64,000 nt of DNA from Agelaius tricolor. Its lineage: Eukaryota > Chordata > Aves > Passeriformes > Icteridae. Below, one piece after another: positions 50,601-60,100 of the stretch (position 1 is its first letter; every line of letters starts with the position of its first letter). Both the position numbers and the translations under genes were made by a program. Location of the stretch: the NCBI GenBank assembly GCA_023055355.1, contig JALJCS010000001.1, positions 49,357,381 through 49,421,380 of the forward strand, in the 5' to 3' direction. Under the pieces are notes generated by a model. That model was not told the origin of the DNA. It did no database searches and saw only the letters and a program-made list of their open reading frames with translations.

Positions 50601-51728
50601 GAATGCTCAGTTCAAAGTCTTGTTTCCAACCAGAAGGTTAGAAAGTGAGTGTGTTTTCAAGTGAGCAGCCTGCCAGCAGAAGCGACTGCTTTCAACACAG
50701 GGAAATACCACTGCCCAAATAGGTAACTGTCATATCAGCAACAGGACATCAGGGAAGACAGGAGACCTTAAAACAGGGATCTGAAAGGGCTTAATGTCAG
50801 TGCTCATACGTGCCATGAGGAGCAGTTGGGCCCTGCTGCTTGCAGCCCTGTTTCCCAGGATAGCCAGAAGAAAAGTGTCAGAAAATATGGTATGTTCATC
50901 CCTTTGAGAGTGAGAAGCCTATTCTGTGTTGTTTGACTGTATGCTTAGTGCACAGTGAAATCACAACACTTTTAAGTTGTACAGTAAAATGTTCTTCTGC
51001 TCTCCCTCCCTCACTTACTGAATTGATGGCCTTCATTAAAATGCTTTGGAAATCAACAGTCTGTAGGTACCTTCACAAACTTCTGGCATTAAAAAAAAAT
51101 CATTTTTGGCTCGCTAACTTTAATGCTATGTAAGTTGTGCTGTTCTCTATAATATGCTTCCTTGTCTCAGTTCCTTTGAAAATGAATGTGCCACACACAT
51201 CTGATGTTATCAGAATGTATATTTAGAAAAGACTTGGGGCATTTTACAGTTTTATGTGATCTGATTCTATATTGCAAGGAAAAAAACAACAAGTTAGCCT
51301 AGAAAGTCATTTGAGAAAAGAAAGAAAAAAGTGCAATATGCCAGGTCTGCCATTATATTTCACAATTCATCAGGCTGTGCAGGGAGATTCTCAGCCACGA
51401 ACTGACTTTGTGCAGTGCAAATGAACGTGCCTTGTTTTTAACCTTAGGAAGAGTGCAGATGTTGCCACAAGCTGTCTGCCTGCTGCACGGGCTGCTGCAG
51501 AACGGACACACTGTCTATGTCCATTGCAATGCTGGTGTGGGCAGGTCTACAGCTGCTGTCAGTGGCTGGCTGAGGTATGTGCTGGGATGGAGCCTGAGGA
51601 AGGTGCAGTACTTCTTGGCTTCCCGGAGACCAGCGGTCTACATCGACGAGGAAGCTCTGAATCGTGCTGAAGAAGATTTCTACCAGAAATTTGGGCATCT
51701 TCGGTCCTCATATCAAATACATGAGTAG
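17395..51728 (+). CDS. EPM2A: Laforin, glycogen phosphatase (four-exon spliced gene)
   Basis: The coding exons are 17395-17656, 29420-29594, 49793-50034 and 51448-51728, which join to 960 nt (319 residues plus TAG). Every intron is GT-AG and the codon phases 1, 2 and 1 join cleanly. Residues 1 to about 110 form a CBM20 carbohydrate-binding domain, and about 145-319 a dual-specificity phosphatase domain with HCNAGVGRS (catalytic Cys253, Arg259) and the general-acid loop Asp222. Laforin is a cytosolic protein that binds glycogen or polyglucosan, dephosphorylates it, and partners the E3 ligase malin; human loss causes Lafora disease. Human laforin is 331 residues; the shortfall lies mainly in an exon-1 loop. 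The ATG at 17395 is chosen because the protein then starts MLFRFGVV, matching the human N-terminus MRFRFGVV, with A at -3. Identity is recalled from the family, not from a search. Confidence 0.96.
17751..17774 (+). repeat. (GGCTCT)4 hexanucleotide repeat
   Basis: Four perfect GGCTCT copies followed by a degenerate GGCTGC, in intron 1 about 95 bp after the exon 1 donor and within the CpG island. It is a likely length-variable microsatellite. Confidence 0.85.
18050..18094 (+). repeat. T/G-rich low-complexity run
   Basis: The run contains only T and G on the + strand after an initial 'gatg', with GTTTGTTTGTTGG between T runs of 8 and 13. It is simple-sequence DNA in intron 1. Confidence 0.6.
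20873..21045 (+). mobile_element. CR1 LINE 3' end fragment, + strand
   Basis: The text is typical of the CR1 3' terminal region: CTGTGGATGCCCCTTCCTTG, AAGGCCAGGTTGGATGGAGC, GAGCAACCTGGTCTACT, then a CCAAACCATTCTGCTATTCTGTGA terminus, split here as CCAAACCATTC at 21020-21030 and TGCTATTCTGTGA at 21031-21043. It is 5'-truncated to about 170 bp, as most avian CR1 copies are. CR1 elements characteristically end in ATTCTRTGA repeats and make no obvious poly-A tail. Confidence 0.85.
25297..25385 (-). mobile_element. CR1 LINE 3' end fragment, minus strand
   Basis: The + strand reads CACAGAATCACAGAAT at 25297-25312 followed by a diverged 'ggttgcaaaggaccacagtgggtcgtctggcccaa' segment; the reverse complement is the CR1 3' end with its ATTCTGTGATTCTGTG terminus. 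The element therefore points leftward. Similarity fades after about 25385, so it is a short 5'-truncated copy. Confidence 0.75.
27010..27500. other. GC-richer intronic patch, no gene recognised
   Basis: This part of intron 1 is distinctly GC- and AG-rich, with GGAGGAAGG-like purine runs at 27049-27125 and recurring 'ctggcag', 'ccctgggga' and 'caggcagccagg' phrases to about 27475. Open frames of 100-139 codons occur on both strands and overlap one another, as expected of stop-poor GC-rich sequence. CpG is not notably frequent. It may be an unrecognised old repeat. Confidence 0.4.
28718..28839 (+). repeat. Nested tandem duplication (14-bp and 54-bp units)
   Basis: TGTTTCTACATTGC starts at 28718, 28732 and 28786. 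The first two copies are a 14-bp direct tandem. The second and third begin a 54-bp unit (28732-28785 and 28786-28839) that includes 'tgccaccttctttgggctt' and is nearly identical between copies until its last few bases. It looks like recent replication slippage or unequal exchange. Confidence 0.9.
29420..29594 (+). CDS. EPM2A: EPM2A exon 2: end of CBM20 and linker
   Basis: The acceptor CTGTTCTAG precedes 29420, behind a pyrimidine-rich tract, and the donor is CCAG|GTAAAA at 29594/29595. The exon is 175 nt, phase 1 in and phase 2 out, and completes codons 88 to 145 plus two bases of 146. It encodes [13 protein letters not shown], then [13 protein letters not shown], then [18 protein letters not shown], matching the second half of the laforin CBM20 and the linker to the phosphatase domain. 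The human residue after the split glycine is Asn; here it is Ser89. It sits alone between introns of 11.8 and 20.2 kb. Confidence 0.95.
32331..32417 (+). repeat. Two adjacent short tandem duplications (17 and 18 bp)
   Basis: ATTACTGCAATAAGAT occurs at 32331-32346 and again at 32348-32363 (17-bp period). GAGTTCACTTAGGATGAA occurs at 32381-32398 and 32399-32416 (18-bp period, perfect). Only about 17 bp separates the two duplications. Confidence 0.9.
37421..37469 (+). repeat. Polypyrimidine tract
   Basis: About 49 nt almost wholly C and T (CTTTCTCCC, TTTCTCCCC, TTCCTTCCCTCC and similar) in intron 2. It is simple sequence capable of a triplex-type structure and is not next to any recognised exon. 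Confidence 0.7.
40459..40975 (-). mobile_element. Possible ancient CR1-like fragment
   Basis: The + strand starts 'tatcatagatcttaggctcaaagagacctcag', like the reverse complement of a CR1 3' end, and continues with phrases resembling a much-decayed minus-strand CR1, such as 'tctgattgttctggcactctctgctgggctct'. Divergence is high and the assignment tentative; the ends are approximate. Confidence 0.4.
43673..43692 (+). repeat. (TG)10 dinucleotide microsatellite
   Basis: Ten uninterrupted TG units followed by TATGTG. It is probably polymorphic in length. Confidence 0.95.
45794..45853 (+). repeat. Spaced direct repeat around an AT-rich core
   Basis: ATTCACTCTGAATTGT occurs at 45794-45809 and, identically, at 45838-45853 (period 44 bp). 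The spacer is almost pure A/T (TGTATATAATATAAAAATG and similar). Confidence 0.9.
46795..46846. repeat. Palindrome with a duplicated arm
   Basis: ATGATATAACT (46797-46807), a loop AAA (46808-46810) and AGTTATATCAT (46811-46821) form a perfect 11-bp-stem hairpin. The segment ACTAAAAGTTATATCAT is then repeated at 46828-46844, so the left arm can also pair as a 13-bp stem with 46834-46846. This is a small cruciform-capable structure in intron 2. Confidence 0.9.
49334..49416 (+). repeat. 83-nt tract of only G and T
   Basis: There is no A or C on the + strand for 83 nt, comprising GTT repeats, T runs and GGTGG. It lies 376 bp upstream of exon 3. Confidence 0.85.
49793..50034 (+). CDS. EPM2A: EPM2A exon 3: N-terminal half of the phosphatase domain
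   Basis: The acceptor AATGCTAG precedes 49793 and the donor GAAG|GTAATG follows 50034. The exon is 242 nt and carries residues 146-226 plus the first base of codon 227. It begins [19 protein letters not shown], the opening of the dual-specificity phosphatase fold, and ends with TADMSTE, the general-acid loop (Asp222). Differences from the human protein as I recall it are Ser183 in FQTESD where human has Trp, Trp190 in QNSWGC where human has Ser, and Ala221 just before the acid where human has Pro. All three should be checked in an alignment. Confidence 0.95.
50035..51447 (+). other. EPM2A: EPM2A intron 3 (1.4 kb)
   Basis: GT at 50035 and AG at 51446-51447. This short AT-rich intron lies inside the phosphatase domain. 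Retention would add 13 codons and then stop at 50073-50075, removing the catalytic loop. No repeat or nested gene is recognised in it. Confidence 0.92.
51448..51728 (+). CDS. EPM2A: EPM2A exon 4: catalytic P-loop and C-terminus, stop TAG
   Basis: The acceptor is ACCTTAG at 51441-51447, behind the T-rich stretch TTGTTTTTA, and the stop is TAG 51726-51728. The exon encodes residues 227-319. It holds the cysteine-phosphatase signature HCNAGVGRS (residues 252-260), with nucleophile Cys253 and phosphate-binding Arg259, followed by STAAVSGWL. Further along are [12 protein letters not shown] and a C-terminal helix ending [12 protein letters not shown]. The catalytic residues are intact, so the enzyme should be active. 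The last five residues differ from the human VCSL tail, while the overall length after the active-site Cys is nearly the same (66 against 65). Confidence 0.96.
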
Positions 51729-52460
51729 AAAAGCAGAAGAAGAAAAGGAAGGTGAAGAGGAATCCTTACACTTGAACCTCAAGGACTTAGAAATTTCTGT
51801 GACTCAGGCACCCACCTCACCTCTTCAGATTAAAAGCTTCTTGTAAAAGTGATGAGAATTTTGTTTAAAAAGTGCCTTAGAGTTTTTTATTTGCTTTCTT
51901 TAAGCTGACATGTTTCCTGTTTTCAAGCCTTTTGGTGCAATTATGAGACCTAGAAACTGCAAAGGGAAACAAGATTTTCTTTTAACTACTTGCCTATAGG
52001 AACTGAGGTTTTAGGGTAGACGCTTAACAAGATGTGAGGTGAAACAGAGTTGGCAATAAAAAGTGAGAAGAAAAAATTACAAAGATTGACTGGATTAAGA
52101 TTCAGGTTAGGATGGAGCAGATCATCATCCTAATTTCTATAGGTTTATTCTTCAGTGAAATCTCATTTTTTCCAACTTGTTCCTCTAAAGATGCAGTCAG
52201 TGACAGAGTGGTTTAAGTAATAAATATTGATTTTCTGAATACTTAATGGAGAAACTATTGGATATGAGCTGTTTATGGAGAATGTCCAAAATAATATATT
52301 TTATTTATCCTATGCTTCAATCATCTTGAAAAGAAAAATGTTTATTTAAGTTATTATATGTGTGGTTTTGACCATGACTTCATTTCTGTTTTTTTTGAAA
52401 TAACACTGCCTGTTTAGAAAATGGATGAGAAAATAAAGACAAAATGACTATTCCAGCAGC
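51729..52460 (+). other. EPM2A: EPM2A 3' UTR
   Basis: About 730 nt from the stop codon to the predicted cleavage site. It has three AATAAA hexamers (52055-52060, 52219-52224 and 52432-52437). The last has the best context, with a GT-rich downstream element TTTTGTCATGTGTCTTTGTC at about 52463-52482. Alternative shorter 3' ends are possible. Confidence 0.75.
52432..52437 (+). terminator. EPM2A: AATAAA polyadenylation signal of EPM2A
   Basis: Canonical hexamer with a U/GU-rich element 25-45 nt downstream. Two earlier AATAAA copies lie at 52055 and 52219 but have weaker downstream sequence. Confidence 0.75.
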
Positions 52461-53052
52461 CCATTTTGTCATGTGTCTTTGTCTCCCAATTTCACAAATA
52501 GCAAAAAGAGTCATAACCCATATTTCTATATAGAAGTGGAACCAGCCACTTTAATGGTGACAGCCCATGTCTTGTCTTGCACTGTGTCGGTTTGACAGGA
52601 AATCTCAAAAAACAGCGCAGCAAAGGTGTGTGGACCATATGGCACCTCTGGTACCTTCAAAGACTAAAAGAGGTGTTTCTTCTCCTAGCCCAGAGCAGAG
52701 AGAAGAGGGAGTGTGTGAGTGCTCCTGTCTGGCTGTTGGGCTCACATGAAAATGTGCAGAGCTACTGCTGCCTGCCTAGGAGGTACCTCATTTTGACTGA
52801 GTTTAAAGTAAAATTGGTGAGCTTTTGTGACCATATTCTCCTTAAAATCAAGCACTGAGAGAAGGAAAATGGCCTGAGAAACAGAGAGTACAAGTTGCTT
52901 AAGTTCTACATTTCTGCTGAGATTTATTTGAAACCGCAAGCTTAAAATGTGTTTCCAAGCATCCCTGACAGAAGCCCTTTCCTCCAGATGCAACTTGTAA
53001 TACATGCTGGGGCAAATACTTGCAGATTTGATTCTTGTTCCACAGGTAATGT

Positions 53053-53079
53053 GTATATATATATGGATATATATATATA
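53053..53079. repeat. (TA)n repeat interrupted by GG
   Basis: TATATATATAT, then GG, then ATATATATATATA. Self-complementary simple sequence. Confidence 0.85.
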
Positions 53080-56000
53080 GTTTTAAGGCTCTTGGGACTG
53101 AGCAGTGCATATCATGGCACAAACAAATAAGTATATGACTAAGTACAGCCACTCTCTATTGGCTACTTCCTAATTCTGATTATATTGGCAATGGAAGCAG
53201 ACTGATGTTTCATTTGTAGGGCAGGAATCCATAAGACACAGGAGTCACAGATTCAAGGATGCCCTAGCAGGCTGTTAATTCATTGTTTACTGTCAATTCA
53301 GCAAGGGGTTGTTGATTCATTGCTTATTGCCACTTCAGCTTGCTTTTCTGCTGAACTGCTTGGGAGCACACATCATAGAGATTTCATTAGCTCATGAACT
53401 GCATGAAAGCAACTTGCCAACATCACACTAACAAACAATGCAAAGAGATCCCAGGAGGATCCCAGGGGTTTGCAGTCCCTTTGCTCCTATTTGTAGCATC
53501 CTTTTTTCCCCTCATTGCTACCTTCCTGCATGTGTCAGTGAAGACCTCTCTGTCAAGCAACATTCATTCAAAACCTTTTCTGTGGAATGCAACTAGGAAC
53601 TTAAATGCTAAAGGAATCATTGCAAGAGACTACAGCAACAGAAAAATCAAACCTATAAGAATATTCAATTTCTTCAAATGTATAATTACATAATAAATCT
53701 GCATCTAGAGATAATGTATTGGATTTCAAATTTGTAATGTGTTCTTATGCTGATTGGATCATTAGCTCTTTCCACAGGCTAACCTCTTGATGTAATCTGG
53801 ATGAAAGGGTCAAGACAGGCTCTTGTTTATGTACTTGTATATTTCCCTGCTACTTTAGTCCTACAGCACTACAAAATTTAGAGAAAAAGAGCTCCTATAA
53901 AAAGAATTAGAATCAGATAGACAGTAATGATTATTTTGGAGGGGGCCCAAGAAGCCCATAATAATGGGAACCAGGTTAAAATGTTTTGATAACTCATCAC
54001 AGAAGAGCATCAGTTGGGGAAAACAGCTATGATGCTGTGAGCATCAGTATTCTCTGCCCTGTTAGAGCCATGTTTTTACCTCCATGAAATTAAAGAATTT
54101 GCTGCTTGAATTGGAAACATGTATAACTCCAGATAGTTAGTGTCTCAGTGTCATTATAAGGCCAAACAATACTATATATTCTTTCCCAGGGCTATGCACA
54201 TGAAGGAGCTAAGCAATTCTCTTACAAGTGATTTTGTAACAAGCACAGCTCCTTGAGGGATGGGTTTGGCTTTGAGGGGTATAGTTTTGTGAATATTTTT
54301 CCTTTGGACATCACAAAAGTACTAGTGACAATCTTCTGCAGGACATTTTTAGATTGGTGAGGCAAGCTGATGAAAGGGAACTGGTGTGTCTGGTGTGACT
54401 ATTGAAAACCTTCCTTTCTCCGTTACTCCTTACTTGCTGTTTTGCACTTTGAGCTTTGATATCACTTAGTTTATGTTGTAAATTTATGATTTTCCCTCCC
54501 AGTACAGCAGCAAGCACAACAAAGCTCTGGCTGCAGGTGTGATACCAGGATGTTCTCCATGGCTGAAAAGTCTCAAACCCGGCAGCTGAGCTGTATGTGC
54601 TGCACAAAATCATGTGCAAAACAGTCTCTCTGTTCTGGAGTGAAACTAAAATTTGAGACTGCCAGTCAAGCCCACGTGGGTAAAGGAAAGGAAAAAGGCT
54701 GTAGATTGTGCTGGATCAGGTAATAAACATCCCTATTTAAAACAAGAATGCAAAAAGTCAGAGTTATTCCATTACCTATCATGACGGCCTTTTTGAGCTC
54801 TAATCTATAAAACCCACTGAATTTACTGGTCTGTAATTGAGGAAAAAAAATCTAAAGTAGCCAAAGACATTTGCTGTAAGTGTATTAGCCTGTTACTCCT
54901 CTTATTCTTCATAATTAAATTGCAGTGAGATGTTTCAAACCAATGATGAAGTTACAAAAAAAATTATTCTTAAAAAAAACATATTGTGCAGCAGAAAACA
55001 ATGAGAAAATACTTAGAAGCATAATAACTACTGGAAAAAGCATATATTTGGCAAGCAAGAATTACCTTCTGGAAGGATAATGAACATCAGGCTGCTGTTA
55101 GCTAAAATGGAATTGGATTAATGCAGCAAAAGTTAGCTGAATGTCTCCAGCTCTGTTTATATTCTCAGTGGTAAATCACCTCTGCAGATATTTCTTAAAA
55201 AGTATTCTGCAGGAAAAAAACCCTGTGGTTTATTTTCCATTTGAATCTAATGTAAAGGGTAATGGGCTGCTCTAATGGAGCAGACTGGGAATGGTAGAAG
55301 TAGAAAGGAATTAACAATTTTTATGTCTTTCAGCAGCAGAACGACATCACCAACAGCAAGACCAAACCACATGATTTCATAATTGATCTGCTTCTTAAAT
55401 TATTACAGGAAAGCAGTATTTTCAAAGGCAATGACATTACCATATATTAGGATAATTGCAGGATTTTGATACAAGTAACCAAAATACATATTGTTGGCAC
55501 TTCAGTTGTGCTAACAGTCAACCTATGGGGTGCTCATTCTTAATTAGATGTATTTGCTCTTCCTTTCACCAGAGTCCTAAATAGTTTACTTTTTAATTTT
55601 GTGGCTAAAAAACTTCCATGTTTGTAAGAATGAGTAATGAGTATTTTATCAAACCCTTTTTACATACTGAGACTTGTCTTATGAAGTAACAACTGTTATA
55701 TTGTGTAAACTAAAGATGTTAACTAACTTAACCTGACATGATTCAATCTTTTTGTGCTTAAATGTTTTGTCTTATTTGGGAGATTGAATTTATAAAGATT
55801 GCAGGATAATGTCTGTGATTTGATAATTACTTCATCGCTGATGCTGTTATATTTACAGCAAGGAAAATAAAAGGCCTGTTTATTCATAAACTGGTAAAAT
55901 ATTAAATGATATCTCATTCTTGATTTAGATAATGTGAAGAAAAAGCATAAAAAAAGCTTCCAAGAAGAAATTTCTAATGCTGGACAGGTTTCTGTGGCCT

Positions 56001-57090
56001 TTACTTAATGTCATTATAACAAAATTTATTTTGTGGTAATGCAGTTTCAGCAGGGAAATAATTAATGGTCAGGCCATCATCCAAGACTAGCAGCCATGGT
56101 TAAGTTGGGCAGCCAGCCCAAAGTCACTGCAACAAATCAGATGCTGAAAATTAATCCAATCTTCAAAAATTCAATAAAATGCATAAACACAGAGGTTAAG
56201 AAATAAAGACTGTGTTTAGGCTTAAAATGCAGTTTGCAATATTTAGCTGTATAAAAAAAAAAGAAACATGGAAGGGTAAGCTTTCAAGAACACAGACCAT
56301 TTGGATACCTTCTCCTGGGCAATTAACTCATGCAGTGCACTCAAACTGGTGAAGCTTCATGAGCACAAAGATGGTTACTGGTGGCCTGTGGTTTGGCAGT
56401 CACATAAATCCTTTGTGTAGAGATGTGTGGTTCAGAAATAGGATCCATGTGGCTGTGCTTTGGAAGAGCTAATGGGAAGGGCACCACCTAAAGCATGCTT
56501 AAATTATAGCTGCAGGTGGAAGTCTAAACAAAACCACATCTTGATGGAGTCTTTCTCTTCACATGTGTCTTGCTGAAACAGGCAAGCCTCTCAGATGTCT
56601 CCCACCCTGAAACACCTGTGCTTATAGCCAGAGAGCCAGAGTGGGAAATCCTCACTAGCAGCAGTGGCCCTGGCACCAGCCAGACTACAGGTGAAATGGA
56701 TTATTGGATCTCTCTACTTGAGTTGTTCTGTTTCTTAACATGTAGCTAAATGGAGAAGTGCTGTTCCCAGTGCCTCCAGTCACAGTGGCTGTGGGGGTGC
56801 TGTGAGCACTTGATCAGACAGTGTTTCAGGTACTGTGGGACTCCATGTTAATGTGGTCTAAATAACCATCTTAAATTTCACTGAGAGTTACTTGTCCATG
56901 ACCCCCCACATACTTTCCTGCCACATGTGTATTGCAGCTTGATGGCACTCACAGGCAGCTCAGGGTCTAGCAATGAGAGCCAGGACTCTGATCTGCCTTC
57001 TTCCCACCTGGGATGTCTTACTCACCAACAAGGAACAAGGATGAATAAACAGATGCTGGCATCGTTAGCCAGACTTGATGTAGGTTTTTT

Positions 57091-57121
57091 GTTGTTGTTG
57101 TTGTTGTTGTCGTTGTTGTTG
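57091..57121 (+). repeat. (GTT)n trinucleotide microsatellite
   Basis: About ten GTT units interrupted once by GTC (57109-57111), preceded by a short T run. Confidence 0.9.
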
Positions 57122-60100
57122 TCTTCTGGCACTTTCCATCCAAGTTCCCTCTTCAAAAATAATGTAAACAATCACGATATTGTATTCTCACCACAACTGA
57201 AAATCTCAATTATTTGTTTGGTCTTAGTTTTTTTTTAATTAAGCCTAATTTACCTATTCAGCCATGGGCAACTAAAGCAGAAAGTGCTGCTCTTAATTTC
57301 TGAAGTCTTCTACTCTCCTTATATGGTAAAATAAATTCATTTTTTGCAGAAATTTTCATGTAAAGGACTGCAAAATGTCTTGTAAGGCAATAACTAGATA
57401 TACTAGTCACCAGTTATCTTCCTCTGTACTAGAGGAAGATGGAGAAACAGGAGAAGGAAAATGTGTGAACTGAAGAAATGAGCAGCCTGCTGGGATAAGG
57501 CAGGGGAGGTGGCCAGGTGACCTTCCTTCCTGAGCTCTCATGTCACCTGAGAAGAAGGAGGGGAGCAAGTGCTGCTGGAAGGGCAGGGGGGGAGACGGGG
57601 AGAGCTGTGTGAACCGAGAGTGGCTGGGAAGCACCTGAACTCCAGGGCTGAGGTGTGAGCAGCGCCCGTGCCCTGGGGGCAGCAGAGCCACAGCCTCCCA
57701 TCTGCACTTGGGGTTCAGAGCACTGGAAATACCTCCCTAGGCTGTTAGCAGACACAGACACAGGGGCTGAGGGCACACAGCAGTGAGGCACAAACACATC
57801 TCAGCACCCAGCAATCACCGTAAGCACACAACACCCTTGGGAACAGCAAAGCCTGGCAAGCTATTTAACAAAATCTGCCAAGATCATTATTTTTGAGAGC
57901 AAAAAATCTGATTAGGTCTCTCTTGATTGCTGAGAACATGACTCGAGTACACTTTAGAAAATGCTGAGCTCTCCATTTGTGTATTTCTGCTTATGGAGCT
58001 AAAATCAGTAACTTAATTTTAGCTATAAACATGGTTTTATTCTGCTTTCCTGAATAGCTGTAATTTCAAGGTATCCTTCGGTGGCACTCTGATTTAAAAA
58101 GAAAAAAAACCACAAACCCTCCAAAGAATTGCATCAGAAATTGATGGAAATTTTATCAATAGGATAATTTCTGTGCTTCTATGTCTGGTTTATTGGGGTA
58201 TTACTAAACATAGAACTGTTATCTTTTTTTACTCAAATGTCTATATTATATACTTATAACTGTATTCCTGATTAAAATATATTCTTGGATAGCACAGACA
58301 GTATAAAACTATGTTTGAAACCATTATGTTTTTGTGTTGCCATGAAAATCCAAGGTTCATTGTGTTAAAATTTTTGTTAAAACCCCCACATCTGTAAAAC
58401 AAACATTGATGAGAAGTGCAGTAGTTACCAGAATGTGCTGTTATCCTGCTGAACCTGCTTTTCACTTGGCAAGGCATGAGAAAAAATGATTTAGAAAAAC
58501 TTGTTAAAGTCAAAGAGAAAACATACCTTATACAGATCAATGTACCTTTCCTCCCTTTTTTCAGCAGTAGACTTGGGCAGGTGATGGGCTGATTCTCCTC
58601 CTGTGCTCTGAAAGGCTCTGCTCAGCTCACACATCCTTTAGATACAAATCGATCTAACAAAATACACACAGCTTGTGGAAATTTAAGTGCCAGTACAGTC
58701 ATTTCAAGTTGAATACTTTACACTTGGTGCCCAAGTGCTTGTTTGCATTTTCCACTGTGATGTTTGATGAAACAAATGAAAAATTGGTTCATTGCTGCAA
58801 CTAAAGTGCCCCAGAAAATGCCATGAATTTGAGGATAAGGACACTCTCGTTACATGGCTCAGTGACTCAAACAAGATGTGTAAGGTGGCAAAGTGAAATC
58901 ACTTCATTTTTCAAGACATTGGGTGGTAATAAGTGTTGGAACTTCTTTATGCAAACCATATCTGACATTATCTGTTGTGCACACCAACAGACAGACCTTT
59001 CTGAGCATCTGTGTTCATGTGCCACATGCCTCCCTGGAACAGTACAGAAGCCCATGGAGCTCACAAATAAAATGAAGAGCAAACCTACCCAAGATCAGGG
59101 TTTTCAAGACTGCAAATTAAAAGGATGGAGGTGTACATGAGTAGCTGGAAATCCAACTAAGCTCTGCAGTGTTTTGGTGAGAGTCTGCATTTTTCAGCAA
59201 TATTGCTGTTGTATTTTGTCTGAGCATCATTTTTCTCTAGTCTGTATCCATTTACTCCTGTACTTTTCTGTGTAATTTCTGCCCTTGCTACTCCTCCCAT
59301 TTGAAATGACTCATACCACAGAAACTTTGAGGAAAATTCTTTGACTTGTGGAATTTTTTTTCTCCATGGGCTTCTGTACTCTATCTTGATAACTGTTCAT
59401 TACAGACTTGCCAAAAAAACAGAGCAATACTATACATAGTTTGGTGCCACAGCTGCTTCTTTTCACCTGTGTTTCTTCATAATGCTTTTATTCAGTGGAA
59501 ACACAAAACCATGTGAGAATTCTGCATGGCTTTGAATCACTTACAAGAGATGTGCAGAAATCATAGCAATTAGATATAAATATCCCTACTGGATCCTACA
59601 CCTGAGCAGGATTTTTCCATCAGTCCCTCTAAAGTGAGGCTAATGAAGTTGTTCTCCCACAGGGCACAGAGCAGTGACATGAGGTGATGCTGAGGGCTGC
59701 CCCAGCCCAACACCCCACTCAGATGGTGGATGAAAGCAGAAGCCAAGGGCAGGGTGACACCAGGGCAAACATCAAAGGCACTTTGCTGCCCCCAGGCTCT
59801 GAGTGTCTGTAGCTCAGGATATTTCCAGAGCTGATGTAATTTCTCTGTTCAGTAATCTAGAATATATCTCTATTCAAGTCCTGCTGCTCTCTTCAGTGTG
59901 CATAAGCTTCAAGTGTTCACAGCGGCCTCTGGGATGAAACTCCATGAGTCTGCTACATGCTGGAGGAATAACCACATTATTTTGTTTGTTTTGCAGTGCA
60001 TTTCCTATCCCAAAGTTTTCATATGGGAAGAGTCAGAGCATAATTAATCTGTTCTCCACCTTTTCCATTGGAGAACATGTGCTCTGTTAAGCACACACAT

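Noticed and set aside
52742..53152. 136-codon minus-strand open frame downstream of EPM2A
   Set aside because: It runs through the (TA)n microsatellite (YIYIHIYIH stretch) and has no domain; a chance frame.
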